DNA of 64,000 bases from Pseudomonadota bacterium (lineage in GTDB: Bacteria > Pseudomonadota > Gammaproteobacteria > Steroidobacterales > Steroidobacteraceae): positions 62,001 to 126,000 of the forward strand of contig JAKAZL010000002.1 in NCBI GenBank assembly GCA_021815925.1, given 5' to 3'. Numbering within the stretch: position 1 is the stretch's first letter; every line of letters starts with the position of its first letter. The notes beneath the pieces were generated by a model. It was not told where the DNA came from and searched no databases. It saw only the letters and a program-made list of their open reading frames with translations. Below, in pieces: positions 21,422 to 29,839 of the stretch. Made by a program: the position numbers and the translations under genes.

Positions 21422-22459
21422 ATGGCTGCCGTCACGGCCCGAGTGGGCGAGCGGGGGAGCGAAGGCCTCAGGGCGCGCTGGCACGGCATGTATCGGCGGG
21501 CCGCTGCGGCGGGTAGGGCGGCCTTTTACCGCGGACAATATCGTAAGTTGACGGACACGCGCGATCATCGAGCATACGTCGGGCGCTGGGTGTGTCTGTG
21601 CGGTGCACTCGCTGTGTTCCTGCCGATCGGGTCGCTTGCCCGTCCGCCACGGCAGATGTCGGCTGTGCCTGGGCTGATGCGCATCATTCCGTCGACGCAT
21701 CATCCCATATTGTTCTTTGGTGAATATCACGGCAGCAAACAGTCGCCGGCGTTCTTCGGAGACGCGGTGACGACGGTCAGCGAATTCAGGCCGGTTCTCG
21801 TCATCCTCGAGCAGAACCAATCCGAAGCACGCCTCGTCTCAAACTATGTCGGCGGTCGCCTGTCGATGGCCGGTGTGGTGAGCTCGGGAGAATGGCTCTG
21901 GGCATCCCGAGATCCTCAGCATCGGGAAGACGGGCGGCACAGCATTGCAATGGTGAAGTTGCTCTATCTATTGCGACAGCTCCGCCAGAGTGGTCGCGTG
22001 ATCCACATCGGTGGTACCAATGCCGACAAGTTGCCGGCGCATGTCCATTACAATGCCGAGATGGCCGAGAACATCCGCAGGCTCTCGAAGGGATTCGCCG
22101 GCGTGACGATGGTCTACACGGGCACCGCCCACGCGCGAATGCAGGGACGACAGGCTGCGAACCTCCTGCCGTCGCGCCGTACGGTGTCGATTACCACGGT
22201 GCCGGCCGGCAGAACGGTCGTGAATTCGCTCTGGGTCTGTCGGATGAAGAAGGGTGCGATCTTCTGCGGGCCGCACAAATTCCGGCATGAGCACCTCGAG
22301 TCCCCTGCGAAATACTGCGGTCCGATGGGCATCCACCGCAGCAGTGCGCGGCGGATCAAGAAGACGGGGTTCGACGCGTATGCCTGTGTCGGCGAACCGA
22401 TCACGGAGTCCCCACCGGCCACGCTGGCGAATGAGCCGGCGTGGCGCAGATGGAATTGA
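21422..22459 (+). CDS. EreA/ChaN-like (GExHG) putative hydrolase, membrane-anchored or secreted
   Basis: 345 residues. One hydrophobic segment (WVCLCGALAVFLPIGSLA, about residues 55-72) after a basic N-terminus suggests an anchor or late signal peptide; a later start could apply. The soluble part opens with ILFFGEYHGSKQSPAFFGD and later VLVILEQNQSEA, the Glu/His pattern of the erythromycin esterase / ChaN / TraB superfamily, where these residues form the catalytic or metal site. GRVIHIGGTNADK and VTMVYTGTAHARMQG carry further possible ligands. The Cys-rich C-terminus (FCGPHKFRHEH, AKYCGPMG) may form disulfides. Substrate unknown. ATG at 21422 follows GGAAGGAATC. Confidence 0.65.
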   Translation: MAAVTARVGERGSEGLRARWHGMYRRAAAAGRAAFYRGQYRKLTDTRDHRAYVGRWVCLCGALAVFLPIGSLARPPRQMSAVPGLMRIIPSTHHPILFFGEYHGSKQSPAFFGDAVTTVSEFRPVLVILEQNQSEARLVSNYVGGRLSMAGVVSSGEWLWASRDPQHREDGRHSIAMVKLLYLLRQLRQSGRVIHIGGTNADKLPAHVHYNAEMAENIRRLSKGFAGVTMVYTGTAHARMQGRQAANLLPSRRTVSITTVPAGRTVVNSLWVCRMKKGAIFCGPHKFRHEHLESPAKYCGPMGIHRSSARRIKKTGFDAYACVGEPITESPPATLANEPAWRRWN

Positions 22460-22669
22460 CACGGCTCGGTGCGAGAGGAGTGCGGGCCCTGATGCCATGG
22501 ATCGGCGCGTCCTCGGCTCTGCTCGCTGCGGACTCCGACGCTGCGCACAGGGTACGCGGGAGTCGTCGATCCGCCCGTCTACGGCCTTCGGGTGCCGCGG
22601 TTTGGGCCCCGTGAAGCTCGCGAAACAGCCTGATTCTCGGACCCGAGTACCCCTTGCAATGCCAATATG

Positions 22670-22683
22670 TATAACAGATTATA
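22670..22683. promoter_or_regulatory. AT-rich inverted repeat before marR-GNAT gene
   Basis: TATAACAGATTATA has TATAA/TTATA arms, 28 bases before the regulator's start and overlapping the likely -10 area (TTGCAA at about 22654 as weak -35). MarR proteins commonly bind such sites in their own promoters, so autoregulation is plausible. Confidence 0.4.
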
Positions 22684-22710
22684 TAGCGCGGTATGCAATG
22701 GGGTTGAATC

Positions 22711-23700
22711 ATGACCGTGTCCCGCGACATCGTGAGCGAGCGCGGAGCGCTATTTCTCGGTAGCCGCCTGAAGCGGCTCGCCGACCGCCTGCAGGGAGAT
22801 GTGGCACGCATCGTCGAGCGAGCCGGACTGCCGGTGCAGCCGAGCCACTACGCCCCGCTCGCAACCCTGGACCGTTACGGCCCGCTCACCGTGGGTCAGT
22901 TGGCCGATGCGATGCAGCTCAGCCAGCCTGCGGTGACGCGTGCGCTGTCTAAGCTCGTTGAGTTGGGGCTGGTCGACTCCACGCGGCAGCATCGCGACCA
23001 ACGACACAAGACCATATCGCTGACCGCGGCGGGCCGAAGTGTGCTCATCCGCTCGAAGCTGCTGGTCTGGCCCCAGGTCGAGGCGGCCGTCGACGAAGTG
23101 ATCCAGCAGCTCTCCGGATCGCTGCTCCATCAGCTTGCGGCCGTCGAATCTCAGCTCGCCGAACGGGCGCTCAACGAGCGGTCACGGGGCGTTGCGCCGC
23201 CGGCATTCACGATCCGTGAGTTCTCCGTGGACCTGGCCGGCGCATTTCGCGACATCAGCATCGAATGGATCGAGTCGATGTATCGCCTCGAGCCGGCCGA
23301 CCTGGACGTGCTGGACCATCCGTACGAGCGCATCGTCGCGCCGGGTGGGGCGATACTGTTCGTGCAGGCCGAGGGCGTCGGTATCATCGGCACCTGCGCG
23401 CTGCGCAAAACGGGCGCGCGGGAATTCGAGCTCACCAAGATGGGTGTCCACGAGGCGGCGCGCGGCCTGAGGGCCGGCGAGTTTCTTCTCAACGCCGCCA
23501 TCGATCGCGCCCGGTCACTGGGGGCGGAGCTGTTGTATCTGCTCAGTAACCGCAAGTCCGTTGCTGCGATCAAGCTCTATGAAAAACTGGGATTCGTGCA
23601 TGACGCCGAGATCATGCGACGCTTCGGAGGGCATTATCAGCGCTGTGACGTCGCGATGCGCTACCGGCCGCCCGAGTCACAGTCGGCTGGACGCGACTGA
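22711..23700 (+). CDS. MarR-type regulator fused to GNAT acetyltransferase
   Basis: 329 residues in two domains. The first ~150 form a MarR winged helix: LDRYGPLTVGQLADAMQLSQ, then PAVTRALSKLVELGLVDSTR as the recognition helix and DQRHKTISLTAAG as wing. From about residue 165 a GNAT fold follows (FTIREFSVDLAGAFRDISIE; LTKMGVHEAARGLRAGEFLL as the acetyl-CoA loop in variant form; NRKSVAAIKLYEKLGFVHD). The MarR-GNAT fusion is a known family with unknown substrates. The ATG at 22711 starts MTVSRDIV. It stands alone, convergent with the TauE gene. Confidence 0.88.
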   Translation: MTVSRDIVSERGALFLGSRLKRLADRLQGDVARIVERAGLPVQPSHYAPLATLDRYGPLTVGQLADAMQLSQPAVTRALSKLVELGLVDSTRQHRDQRHKTISLTAAGRSVLIRSKLLVWPQVEAAVDEVIQQLSGSLLHQLAAVESQLAERALNERSRGVAPPAFTIREFSVDLAGAFRDISIEWIESMYRLEPADLDVLDHPYERIVAPGGAILFVQAEGVGIIGTCALRKTGAREFELTKMGVHEAARGLRAGEFLLNAAIDRARSLGAELLYLLSNRKSVAAIKLYEKLGFVHDAEIMRRFGGHYQRCDVAMRYRPPESQSAGRD

Positions 23701-23754
23701 TTCAGCGTTGCGCGCCGCTGCCGGTCGGCGCCGCCGGCGGCGCGTGCACCCCGC

Positions 23755-24564
23755 TCAGCCGCCAGCGGCAATCAAGCCGCCGACCACCAGCAGGAACAGC
23801 GCGAAAACGCGCCTCAGTGCCGTGCTGGGCAGGGCGTGAGCCGCACGCGTACCCACCGGCGCCAACGTCATCGATCCGGCCGCCGCGACCGCGGCGGCCG
23901 GAAGGTACAGGTAGCCCACCGATCCCCATGGCAGAGCCTGAGGCGGGGCGTGAACCGATAGCGCGTAGCTCACCGCGCCCGCGATCGCGATCACGAGCCC
24001 GCACACCGCGCTGGTGCTGACCGCCTGGATCGGCCGCACGCCGAGTGACACCAGCAAGGGCACGGTCATCGAGCCGCCCCCGATGCCCACCATGGCCGAG
24101 ATCGCGCCGATCCCCGCGCCGGCGCTCAGCAGCCACGGCGAACGCGGCGCTACGCCGGTCCCTTGGGCGGACGCTGTTGCCTTCCTGCCGAAGGCCATCC
24201 GCCACGCGGTCAGCGCGCAGAATGCGGTGATCCCCCAGCGCAGCGTCCGAGCCGAAAGCAGTTGCGCGAGGTGCGCGCCCACAACACCACCGATTACCAT
24301 GCCGGGCGCCAGCCAGATCCAGCTCGACCAGACCACGGTGCCTCGGCGGATGTGCGCCGTCGCCGAGACCAGCAGGGTCAGCACGATCGTCGCCATCGAC
24401 GTGGCGACCGACACCCGCATGACCTCCGCGCCCGGTACGCCCAGTGCCGGCAGCGCCAGACTGAGCGCCGCGACCACGAGCAGACCGCCGCCGATGCCGA
24501 GCAGGCCGCTCAGAAAGCCGGCTGCCGCGCCGGCGAGCAGTAGCACAACAATGGGCAGGAGCAT
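23755..24564 (-). CDS. TauE/SafE family membrane exporter
   Basis: 269 residues with about eight hydrophobic segments, the TauE/SafE (DUF81) arrangement of anion exporters for sulfite, sulfoacetate and related organosulfur anions. The two internal repeats show their glycine signature GLLGIGGGLLVVAAL near the start and AMVGIGGGSMTVPLLVSLG in the middle. No sulfur gene lies beside it, so substrate is open. Start: ATG at 24564 (MLLPIVVLLLAGAAAG). The 3' end lies 54 bases from the convergent MarR-GNAT gene. Confidence 0.88.
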   Translation of the reverse strand: MLLPIVVLLLAGAAAGFLSGLLGIGGGLLVVAALSLALPALGVPGAEVMRVSVATSMATIVLTLLVSATAHIRRGTVVWSSWIWLAPGMVIGGVVGAHLAQLLSARTLRWGITAFCALTAWRMAFGRKATASAQGTGVAPRSPWLLSAGAGIGAISAMVGIGGGSMTVPLLVSLGVRPIQAVSTSAVCGLVIAIAGAVSYALSVHAPPQALPWGSVGYLYLPAAAVAAAGSMTLAPVGTRAAHALPSTALRRVFALFLLVVGGLIAAGG

Positions 24565-24711
24565 CGGTACGGCAGGCAGTGCCAGACGAGGAACCCAAGC
24601 CTAGCGGATTCCCGCGCGCTCTGCTGCAGAGGAGCAGTGCGTCCCGGCCGGCCCGCCGTCGAGCGCATCCCGGCGCAGGTGCGGCACGATCATTCCATCT
24701 GGGCAACCCCG

Positions 24712-25755
24712 TCAGTCACGGCTCGTCAATTCCGGTCGGCCCTGGCGGGAGCGGTCGATTGTCAGATGCGGCGACAACGCCATGAGAAAGTCACTTGGAT
24801 CGAACAGCTCCGCAGGCGCATACGCACCGCCGCGCACCGTGTGCATACCAAGCACCCGCAGGCAGCCCTCGACGATGATCGGGGCGGTAACCGCATAGAT
24901 ATCTTGTCCGCTGACGGCGATCTGCCAAGTATCGTCAGCGGCTTTGGCGTGCACCTCCATCAGGAAGCGTTGTGACGACCGGCCAGCCGGATCGCTTGCG
25001 GCCGGTCGTGGCGTCCGCTCGTCGCTCAGGTCGCGCAGTGGTGTCCGATTCATATAACTGCAGGCTTCGCGGACTGCGATGTGGCGGTGGATCGTGATCA
25101 TCTCCGACAGCGGCACCGCCACCACCTCCTGCCGGCCGAATGGCTCGGCGAAGCGCCACTGCCGCACCGGTGCCGGCTGCGCAATGGGCACCAGATGCCC
25201 GTCCGTCACGACAAGACGCCGGGCGGTGTTGCGTTGTCCGGTCCGTCGCGTGCCCTCGGTCGGATGCCAAGAGTCGAGTGCCACGGCGATGTCGAGGGAA
25301 TCGATGGACCTGAGCCCGCCGCTCAGCTCAGCGGCGAGCAGATCGGCGAGGCCGCCGTAAAATGCCAGCGCCGGAACGACGACGGTGCCGCCCCGCTCGG
25401 CGTCCTGATGGTAGGTCGCCAGCGACTGGCGGACCGAGCGTTGCTCCGCGGTAACGTCGAAATAGTGGATGCCGCAGCGCAATGCCGCCTCGATCACGGC
25501 CGGCGCCGTGTCCAGGAACGGGCCGGCGCAGTTGATCACCGCCTCGGCGCCGTGCAGAGCCCGATCGAGCGCATCCGGATCGTCACACGAGGCGGTCCGC
25601 CACGATCGGTCCGCGCCCACCCTGCCTGGACTGCTCTGCGGCCCACCGCTGCGGCCGATCGACACCGCCCGGCAGCCACGGCGCTCAAGCTCACGGACCA
25701 CGAACGCACCCGTATGCCCGTTGGCGCCATACACCGCAATGCTGGGGATGCTCAT
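24712..25755 (-). CDS. Saccharopine dehydrogenase-like NADP-binding reductase
   Basis: 347 residues. The N-terminus is a Rossmann fold, SIAVYGANGHTGAFVVREL, followed by AVINCAGPF and YFDVTAEQRSVRQSL, the pattern of the saccharopine dehydrogenase / trans-acting enoyl reductase family. Many members are of unknown substrate. The start at 25755 (MSIPSIAVYGANG) is chosen because an upstream in-frame ATG would lie within the operator region. It is divergent from the TetR gene, with two palindromic operators between them, so it is probably the TetR protein's target. Confidence 0.82.
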   Translation of the reverse strand: MSIPSIAVYGANGHTGAFVVRELERRGCRAVSIGRSGGPQSSPGRVGADRSWRTASCDDPDALDRALHGAEAVINCAGPFLDTAPAVIEAALRCGIHYFDVTAEQRSVRQSLATYHQDAERGGTVVVPALAFYGGLADLLAAELSGGLRSIDSLDIAVALDSWHPTEGTRRTGQRNTARRLVVTDGHLVPIAQPAPVRQWRFAEPFGRQEVVAVPLSEMITIHRHIAVREACSYMNRTPLRDLSDERTPRPAASDPAGRSSQRFLMEVHAKAADDTWQIAVSGQDIYAVTAPIIVEGCLRVLGMHTVRGGAYAPAELFDPSDFLMALSPHLTIDRSRQGRPELTSRD

Positions 25756-25770
25756 CGTCGATCTCCAGAC

Positions 25771-25807
25771 GCTACCGATCGGTAGCGCATGATGATACCG
25801 ATCGGTA
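25771..25807. promoter_or_regulatory. Twin palindromic TetR operators
   Basis: GCTACCGATCGGTAGC at 25771-25786 is a perfect 16-base palindrome, and TACCGATCGGTA at 25796-25807 repeats its core. Their centres are 23 bases apart, about two helical turns, so two dimers could bind on the same face. They sit between the divergent reductase and TetR genes, 16 bases before the reductase start. ACCGATCGGT-type sites are common for TetR family repressors. Confidence 0.8.
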
Positions 25808-25892
25808 GCGAGGTCAAGCCTCAACCCGGGTGGCGATCTGGCGGCGACCTGTGCATTCTTGAGGCACGGGCCGGCTCATCGGAGCGGGGAAA

Positions 25893-26522
25893 TTGACCAC
25901 GGCACATGCCGAGGAGCGTGATACTGCAGCGCGCGTGCTGGCGACAGCATCGCGGCTGTTCTATGCGCACGGCGTCCGAGCCGTCGGCGTCGAATGGATC
26001 GTCGCCGAATCCGGCGTGGCCAAGACGAGCCTGTATCGGCACTTCCACACGAAGGATGACCTCATCGCCGCGTTCCTGGAGCGCGAAGACCGGGAGTTCT
26101 GGTCGCAGTGGGATGAGGTGATCAGTGCGGCCGCCGGCGATGCGATGCGCGAACTCATGGCCGTGCTCGAGTGGGTCGGGCAGCGCGTCAGCCGCGATGG
26201 CTACCGCGGCTGCCCGCAGATCAACGTGTCGGCTGAGTTTTCCGATCCCCATCATCCCGCACGAAAAATCCGCGCCCGCCACAAGGAAGCGATGTTCCAG
26301 CGGCTGCGGACGCTGGTGAGCCGGATCGGTGTGCATCACCCTGAGGATGTCGCGGCCCAGATCGCGCTGCTTCTGGACGGCGCGTTTTCGAGCGACGGGC
26401 GTCTGACGGATCGCGGGGCGAGCCGGATTCTCCAGTCGGCCGCTCGGGCATTGATCGCTGCGCAGTCGTCACGCGGCGCGGCGGTCTCCGCACGAGCGAG
26501 AGCGACGCGTCAGGCGCGCTAG
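25893..26522 (+). CDS. TetR family transcriptional repressor
   Basis: 209 residues. The N-terminal helix-turn-helix is clear: AARVLATASRLFYAHGVRAV then VEWIVAESGVAKTSLYRHF and HTKDDLIAAFLERE, the classic TetR signature. The C-terminal ligand domain is variable, with WVGQRVSRDGYRGCPQINVS. The start is TTG at 25893, supported by GGAGCGGGG just upstream; the ATG at 25906 is out of frame. Divergent from the reductase gene across the twin operators, so it most likely represses both. Confidence 0.92.
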   Translation: MTTAHAEERDTAARVLATASRLFYAHGVRAVGVEWIVAESGVAKTSLYRHFHTKDDLIAAFLEREDREFWSQWDEVISAAAGDAMRELMAVLEWVGQRVSRDGYRGCPQINVSAEFSDPHHPARKIRARHKEAMFQRLRTLVSRIGVHHPEDVAAQIALLLDGAFSSDGRLTDRGASRILQSAARALIAAQSSRGAAVSARARATRQAR

Positions 26523-26621
26523 CCGCGTGGTCTGCCCGGCGCACCGGAGAGGCGCAATTCTCCTGTGACGAATGTCAATTCCCGCTAAGATGACCGCGAA
26601 CCTGAAACGCACCGAGGCGGC

Positions 26622-27896
26622 TTGGATTCCACGACCCGAGACCTCGCGCTGGGCAGCGCCGACGCCGCATTGGGCGTCGCCCCGGATCGGGCCACGCCGC
26701 AGATCGTCGCGATGGCCGCGACGCTCACATTCCTATCCGGTTACAACAATTTCATTCTCGGGATCGCGCTGCTGCAGCTGCACTCGGTCCTGAACCTGAC
26801 GCCGGCCGAATCCGGCATCGTCCTCGCGGCGACATCCATTGGCATGCTGCTCGGCAGCGTGGTGCTCGGGCGCGTGGCGGATCTCATCGGCCGCAAGCGG
26901 GCGAGCATCATCGACCTCGGGGTGGTCGCTATTGCCGCCATTGCGTCGGCGGCGTCTGTTTCCGCGACACAGCTCGTGTTCTGGCGCCTGGTGCTCGGCG
27001 TGGGCCTCGGTGGCGGCTATCCCATCAGCGCCTCGTACGTGGCGGACATCGGGCCTGCCGCCACCCGCGGCGCCCGGCTGACGCTCGCCTCCAGCGGTTG
27101 GGGGGTCGGGGTCCTGGCGAGCGGATTCGTCGGCTGGCTGCTGCTCCGCGCGCCCGCCGCTGCCCTGGGCTGGCGGACGATGCTGGCCAGCGGAGCCATT
27201 CCGGCCGTGATCGCGCTCATCGCCCTGGCCCTGTGGCGCGTGCCCGAAGCGCCCGCCTGGGTTGAGGCGCAGTCGCTGCAGCCGCTGCCGCTGCGCACCC
27301 TGTTCACCCGCGAGAACTGGCCCCGGACCCTGGTGATGATCGTGCCGTGGTTCCTGGTGGACATCCCGGTGTACGGCGTCGGTCTGCTGACTCCCACACT
27401 GCTCGGGCAGTTGCACCTCGGCGGTCTGCATGCGGTCATCCTGGGCTACTTCGTGGTTGCAGGATTCACCCTGATCGGCTGCCTGATTCCCTATCTGCTT
27501 ATCGATCCGCTCGGACGGCGTCCTCTGCAGATCGGCGGATTCCTCGGCACGGCGGTGCTGATGGCCTGGTTGGCGCTCGACGGGCTCACTGCATCCTGGC
27601 TGTGGTCACTCGCGGTGTTCGTCGCGATTCAGCTGTTCATCAACGCCGGACCCAACACGACCACCTGGATCGTGGCCGCCGAGCTGTTCCCGACCCGGCT
27701 GCGGGCGACGGCGCAAGGCGCGGCCACGTCCATCTCGCGGCTCGGCGCCATCTCCGGGACACTCCTTCTGCCGATCGTCGATGCGCGCGCCGGCCTGCCC
27801 ACGGTCTTCGGCATCGCCGCCGCCGTCAGCCTGCTCGGTGCGCTGTTGACCTGGAGGTGGCTGCCGGAGACGGCGAGGGCACCGCTGGAGCCATGA
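26622..27896 (+). CDS. MFS transporter, sugar/organic-acid porter type
   Basis: 424 residues with 12 hydrophobic segments. The loop 2-3 motif is GRVADLIGRKRAS, and the C-terminal half has WIVAAELFPTRLRATAQG, typical of the sugar porter and metabolite:H+ symporter branch. Substrate is not readable. The start is probably TTG at 26622 (GAGGCGG upstream); the in-frame ATG at 26712 would remove 30 residues before helix 1. It lies 138 bases before the TmpA/TmpB-like genes in the same direction and may carry their substrate or product. Confidence 0.85.
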   Translation: MDSTTRDLALGSADAALGVAPDRATPQIVAMAATLTFLSGYNNFILGIALLQLHSVLNLTPAESGIVLAATSIGMLLGSVVLGRVADLIGRKRASIIDLGVVAIAAIASAASVSATQLVFWRLVLGVGLGGGYPISASYVADIGPAATRGARLTLASSGWGVGVLASGFVGWLLLRAPAAALGWRTMLASGAIPAVIALIALALWRVPEAPAWVEAQSLQPLPLRTLFTRENWPRTLVMIVPWFLVDIPVYGVGLLTPTLLGQLHLGGLHAVILGYFVVAGFTLIGCLIPYLLIDPLGRRPLQIGGFLGTAVLMAWLALDGLTASWLWSLAVFVAIQLFINAGPNTTTWIVAAELFPTRLRATAQGAATSISRLGAISGTLLLPIVDARAGLPTVFGIAAAVSLLGALLTWRWLPETARAPLEP

Positions 27897-27984
27897 ACCG
27901 CGAGCCGGCTCCGATGCGCTGCGCGGTGTTGCGGTCCACTGCCGCCGTCCGTGCGCGGCGAGAAACGCGCCGGCGCGCGCCCGC

Positions 27985-27990
27985 TATACT
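27985..27990 (+). promoter_or_regulatory. Possible -10 element for the tmpAB-like operon
   Basis: TATACT lies 44 bases before the start codon in the gap after the MFS gene. No good -35 is visible at 16-18 bases. Weak. Confidence 0.25.
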
Positions 27991-28034
27991 TTTCCTCAAG
28001 AGCGACCCTGGAGCGCCTCGCGGAGACCGGCTCA

Positions 28035-29195
28035 ATGCGCAATGATCCTGGGGACTTAAGTGTGAGCATCCGGCGCCTCGACTGGACGCCGACGATGCTC
28101 GTGGTCGAGTGGTCGGACGGACGGCGGGCGGAGTTCGCCAGCATCTGGCTGCGCGACAATGTGCCGGCCGATCGCGATGCGTTCAGCGGTCAGCGCCTGA
28201 TCGATGTGGCGGATCTGCCTGCCTCGCCCCGCATCCGCCGCGCCGAGTTGCGCGCCGGGGCTCTCAGCGTCGAGTGGGAGCAGGAGTGCGCGCAAGCCTG
28301 CTTCCCGAGTCAGTGGCTGGCGCGACAGGCGGCGGCGCTCGAGGACCCGAGCGAGCGCTGGCGAGCGAGGCTGTGGCCGGACGGCGCCGCGCGCGATGCG
28401 GTGCGAGACTTCGCGTGGGCGACCCCCGGGACGATGGGCGCAGATCCGGCGACGCTCGCCGACTGGCTGCGGCGCCTGATCGTCGAGGGCATGGCGTTTC
28501 TCGCCGACGTGCCGACGGAGCCCGGCACGATCGTCTCGGCGCTCTCGCCCATCGGGCAGGTCGCGGCCACGAACTACGGGCTGGTGTTCGACGTCCGCTC
28601 GGTCGTCCAACCGGAGAATCTCGCCTACTCGGACCGCGGCCTGGGTCTGCATACCGACAATCCCTACCGTGAGCCGGTGCCGGGCTTTCAGGCTCTGCAC
28701 GTGCTCGTCGCCGCGCCCGACGGTGGGGAGAGCCTGTTCGCGGACGGTTTCGCGATCGCCGCGGCGCTGCGGCAGGAGTCACCCGGGGACTTCGAGCAGC
28801 TGACCCGTACCGCGGTGCCCTTCGCCTACCGCTCGCGCGACGCTCTGCTGGAAGCCCGGCGGCCGCTGATCCAGCTGTCCTGCGCCGGTGAAGTGATCGC
28901 CGTGCATTACAACAGCCGCTCCATCGCGCCACTCCCGTTCGCGGCTGCCACGGCAGAGCGGTATTACGGGGCATACCGGCGCTTTGCCGAGATGCTCCGC
29001 GACCCCCGCTTCGCGCTGCGCTTCATGATGCGCGCAGGCGATCTCGTCGTGTTCGACAATCAGCGCATTCTGCACGGCCGTACCGCATTCATTGCGGCGC
29101 GTCATCCGCGGCATCTGCAGGGCTGTTACCTCACGCGCGATAGCGTCCGCAGCCGCGCCGCGCTGCTCGCTGCCGGGCCGGAGGGCGGCGCATGA
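28035..29195 (+). CDS. Fe(II)/2-oxoglutarate oxygenase, TmpA / gamma-butyrobetaine hydroxylase-like
   Basis: 386 residues: an N-terminal DUF971-like domain (SIRRLDWTPTMLVVEW, FASIWLRDN) then a TauD-type jelly roll. The iron triad is visible: H206 and D208 in GLHTDNPY and the distal His (about 347) in ILHGR, with the 2-OG Arg expected further on. In gamma-butyrobetaine hydroxylases the WLRDN segment is followed by zinc-binding Cys residues; here it reads VPADRDAFSGQ, without Cys. TmpA enzymes have this architecture and hydroxylate 2-(trimethylammonio)ethylphosphonate. The pairing with an HD oxygenase-like gene by a 4-base overlap favours TmpA over carnitine synthesis; this is inferred. ATG at 28035 has GGAGACCGG upstream. 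Confidence 0.8.
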   Translation: MRNDPGDLSVSIRRLDWTPTMLVVEWSDGRRAEFASIWLRDNVPADRDAFSGQRLIDVADLPASPRIRRAELRAGALSVEWEQECAQACFPSQWLARQAAALEDPSERWRARLWPDGAARDAVRDFAWATPGTMGADPATLADWLRRLIVEGMAFLADVPTEPGTIVSALSPIGQVAATNYGLVFDVRSVVQPENLAYSDRGLGLHTDNPYREPVPGFQALHVLVAAPDGGESLFADGFAIAAALRQESPGDFEQLTRTAVPFAYRSRDALLEARRPLIQLSCAGEVIAVHYNSRSIAPLPFAAATAERYYGAYRRFAEMLRDPRFALRFMMRAGDLVVFDNQRILHGRTAFIAARHPRHLQGCYLTRDSVRSRAALLAAGPEGGA

Positions 29196-29743
29196 GCGTG
29201 GTCGAGGAGGCGTTTGCGTACTATCGGCGGCGCGGCGACGCCGCCTACTTCGGCGAGCCCGTCTCGATGACCGAGCATGGCCTACAAGCCGCCCACTTCG
29301 CCCAGCTCGCCGGCGCGACTCCCCGTCTCATCGCCGCGGCACTGCTGCACGATATCGGCCACCTGATCGCCACCGTACCGGATGACATCGAGGACTGGAC
29401 GGTCGATGCGCGCCACGAGGAAACGGGCGCCCGGTGGCTCGAGAGGCGCTTCGGCGTCCAGGTGTCCGAGCCGGTCCGGCTCCACGTCCCCGCCAAGCGC
29501 TATCTCTGCGCCGTGGATGAGGACTACTTCGCGCGCCTCAGCCCCGCATCGGTCACGACCCTGAGGCTGCAGGGCGGGCCGATGTCAGCGGCGCAGGTCG
29601 CCCGGTTCGAGGCGGAGCCGTTTCATCGCGACGCGGTCCTGCTGCGCCGCAGTGACGATCAAGGCAAGATCGCCGGTCTGACCACGCGCTCCCTCGAAGA
29701 CTACCGGGAACTGCTCGAATCGCTTGTGCTCGGCGATGAGTGA
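29192..29743 (+). CDS. HD-domain mixed-valent diiron oxygenase, TmpB/PhnZ-like
   Basis: 183 residues, the length of PhnZ and TmpB (about 190). The markers separating this branch from HD phosphohydrolases are present: YFGEPVSMTEHGLQ at 19-32 has the Tyr and Glu of the PhnZ substrate gate and the first His ligand (H29). Then LLHDIGH (H53, D54), RHEETGARWL (H75), RLHVPAKRYL (H98) and RRSDDQGK (D155/156) complete a two-metal site. PhnZ and TmpB cleave the C-P bond of an alpha-hydroxy phosphonate with O2; TmpB yields glycine betaine and phosphate. The start overlaps the upstream stop (ATGA). Most automatic pipelines would call it a phosphohydrolase. Confidence 0.8.
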   Translation: MSVVEEAFAYYRRRGDAAYFGEPVSMTEHGLQAAHFAQLAGATPRLIAAALLHDIGHLIATVPDDIEDWTVDARHEETGARWLERRFGVQVSEPVRLHVPAKRYLCAVDEDYFARLSPASVTTLRLQGGPMSAAQVARFEAEPFHRDAVLLRRSDDQGKIAGLTTRSLEDYRELLESLVLGDE

Positions 29744-29839
29744 CCCGAGGCGAGTGCGGGGCGCCGCGGCGAACCCGATGGTCGTTGCGCAGGCGCCCGC
29801 CGTGCCCGCAGCAACGCAAGATACGGGGGTTGGCCGCAC

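Noticed and set aside
25893..25908. ATG at 25906 as the TetR start
   Set aside because: It is out of frame with the TetR protein; the TTG at 25893 with a good ribosome site is in frame.
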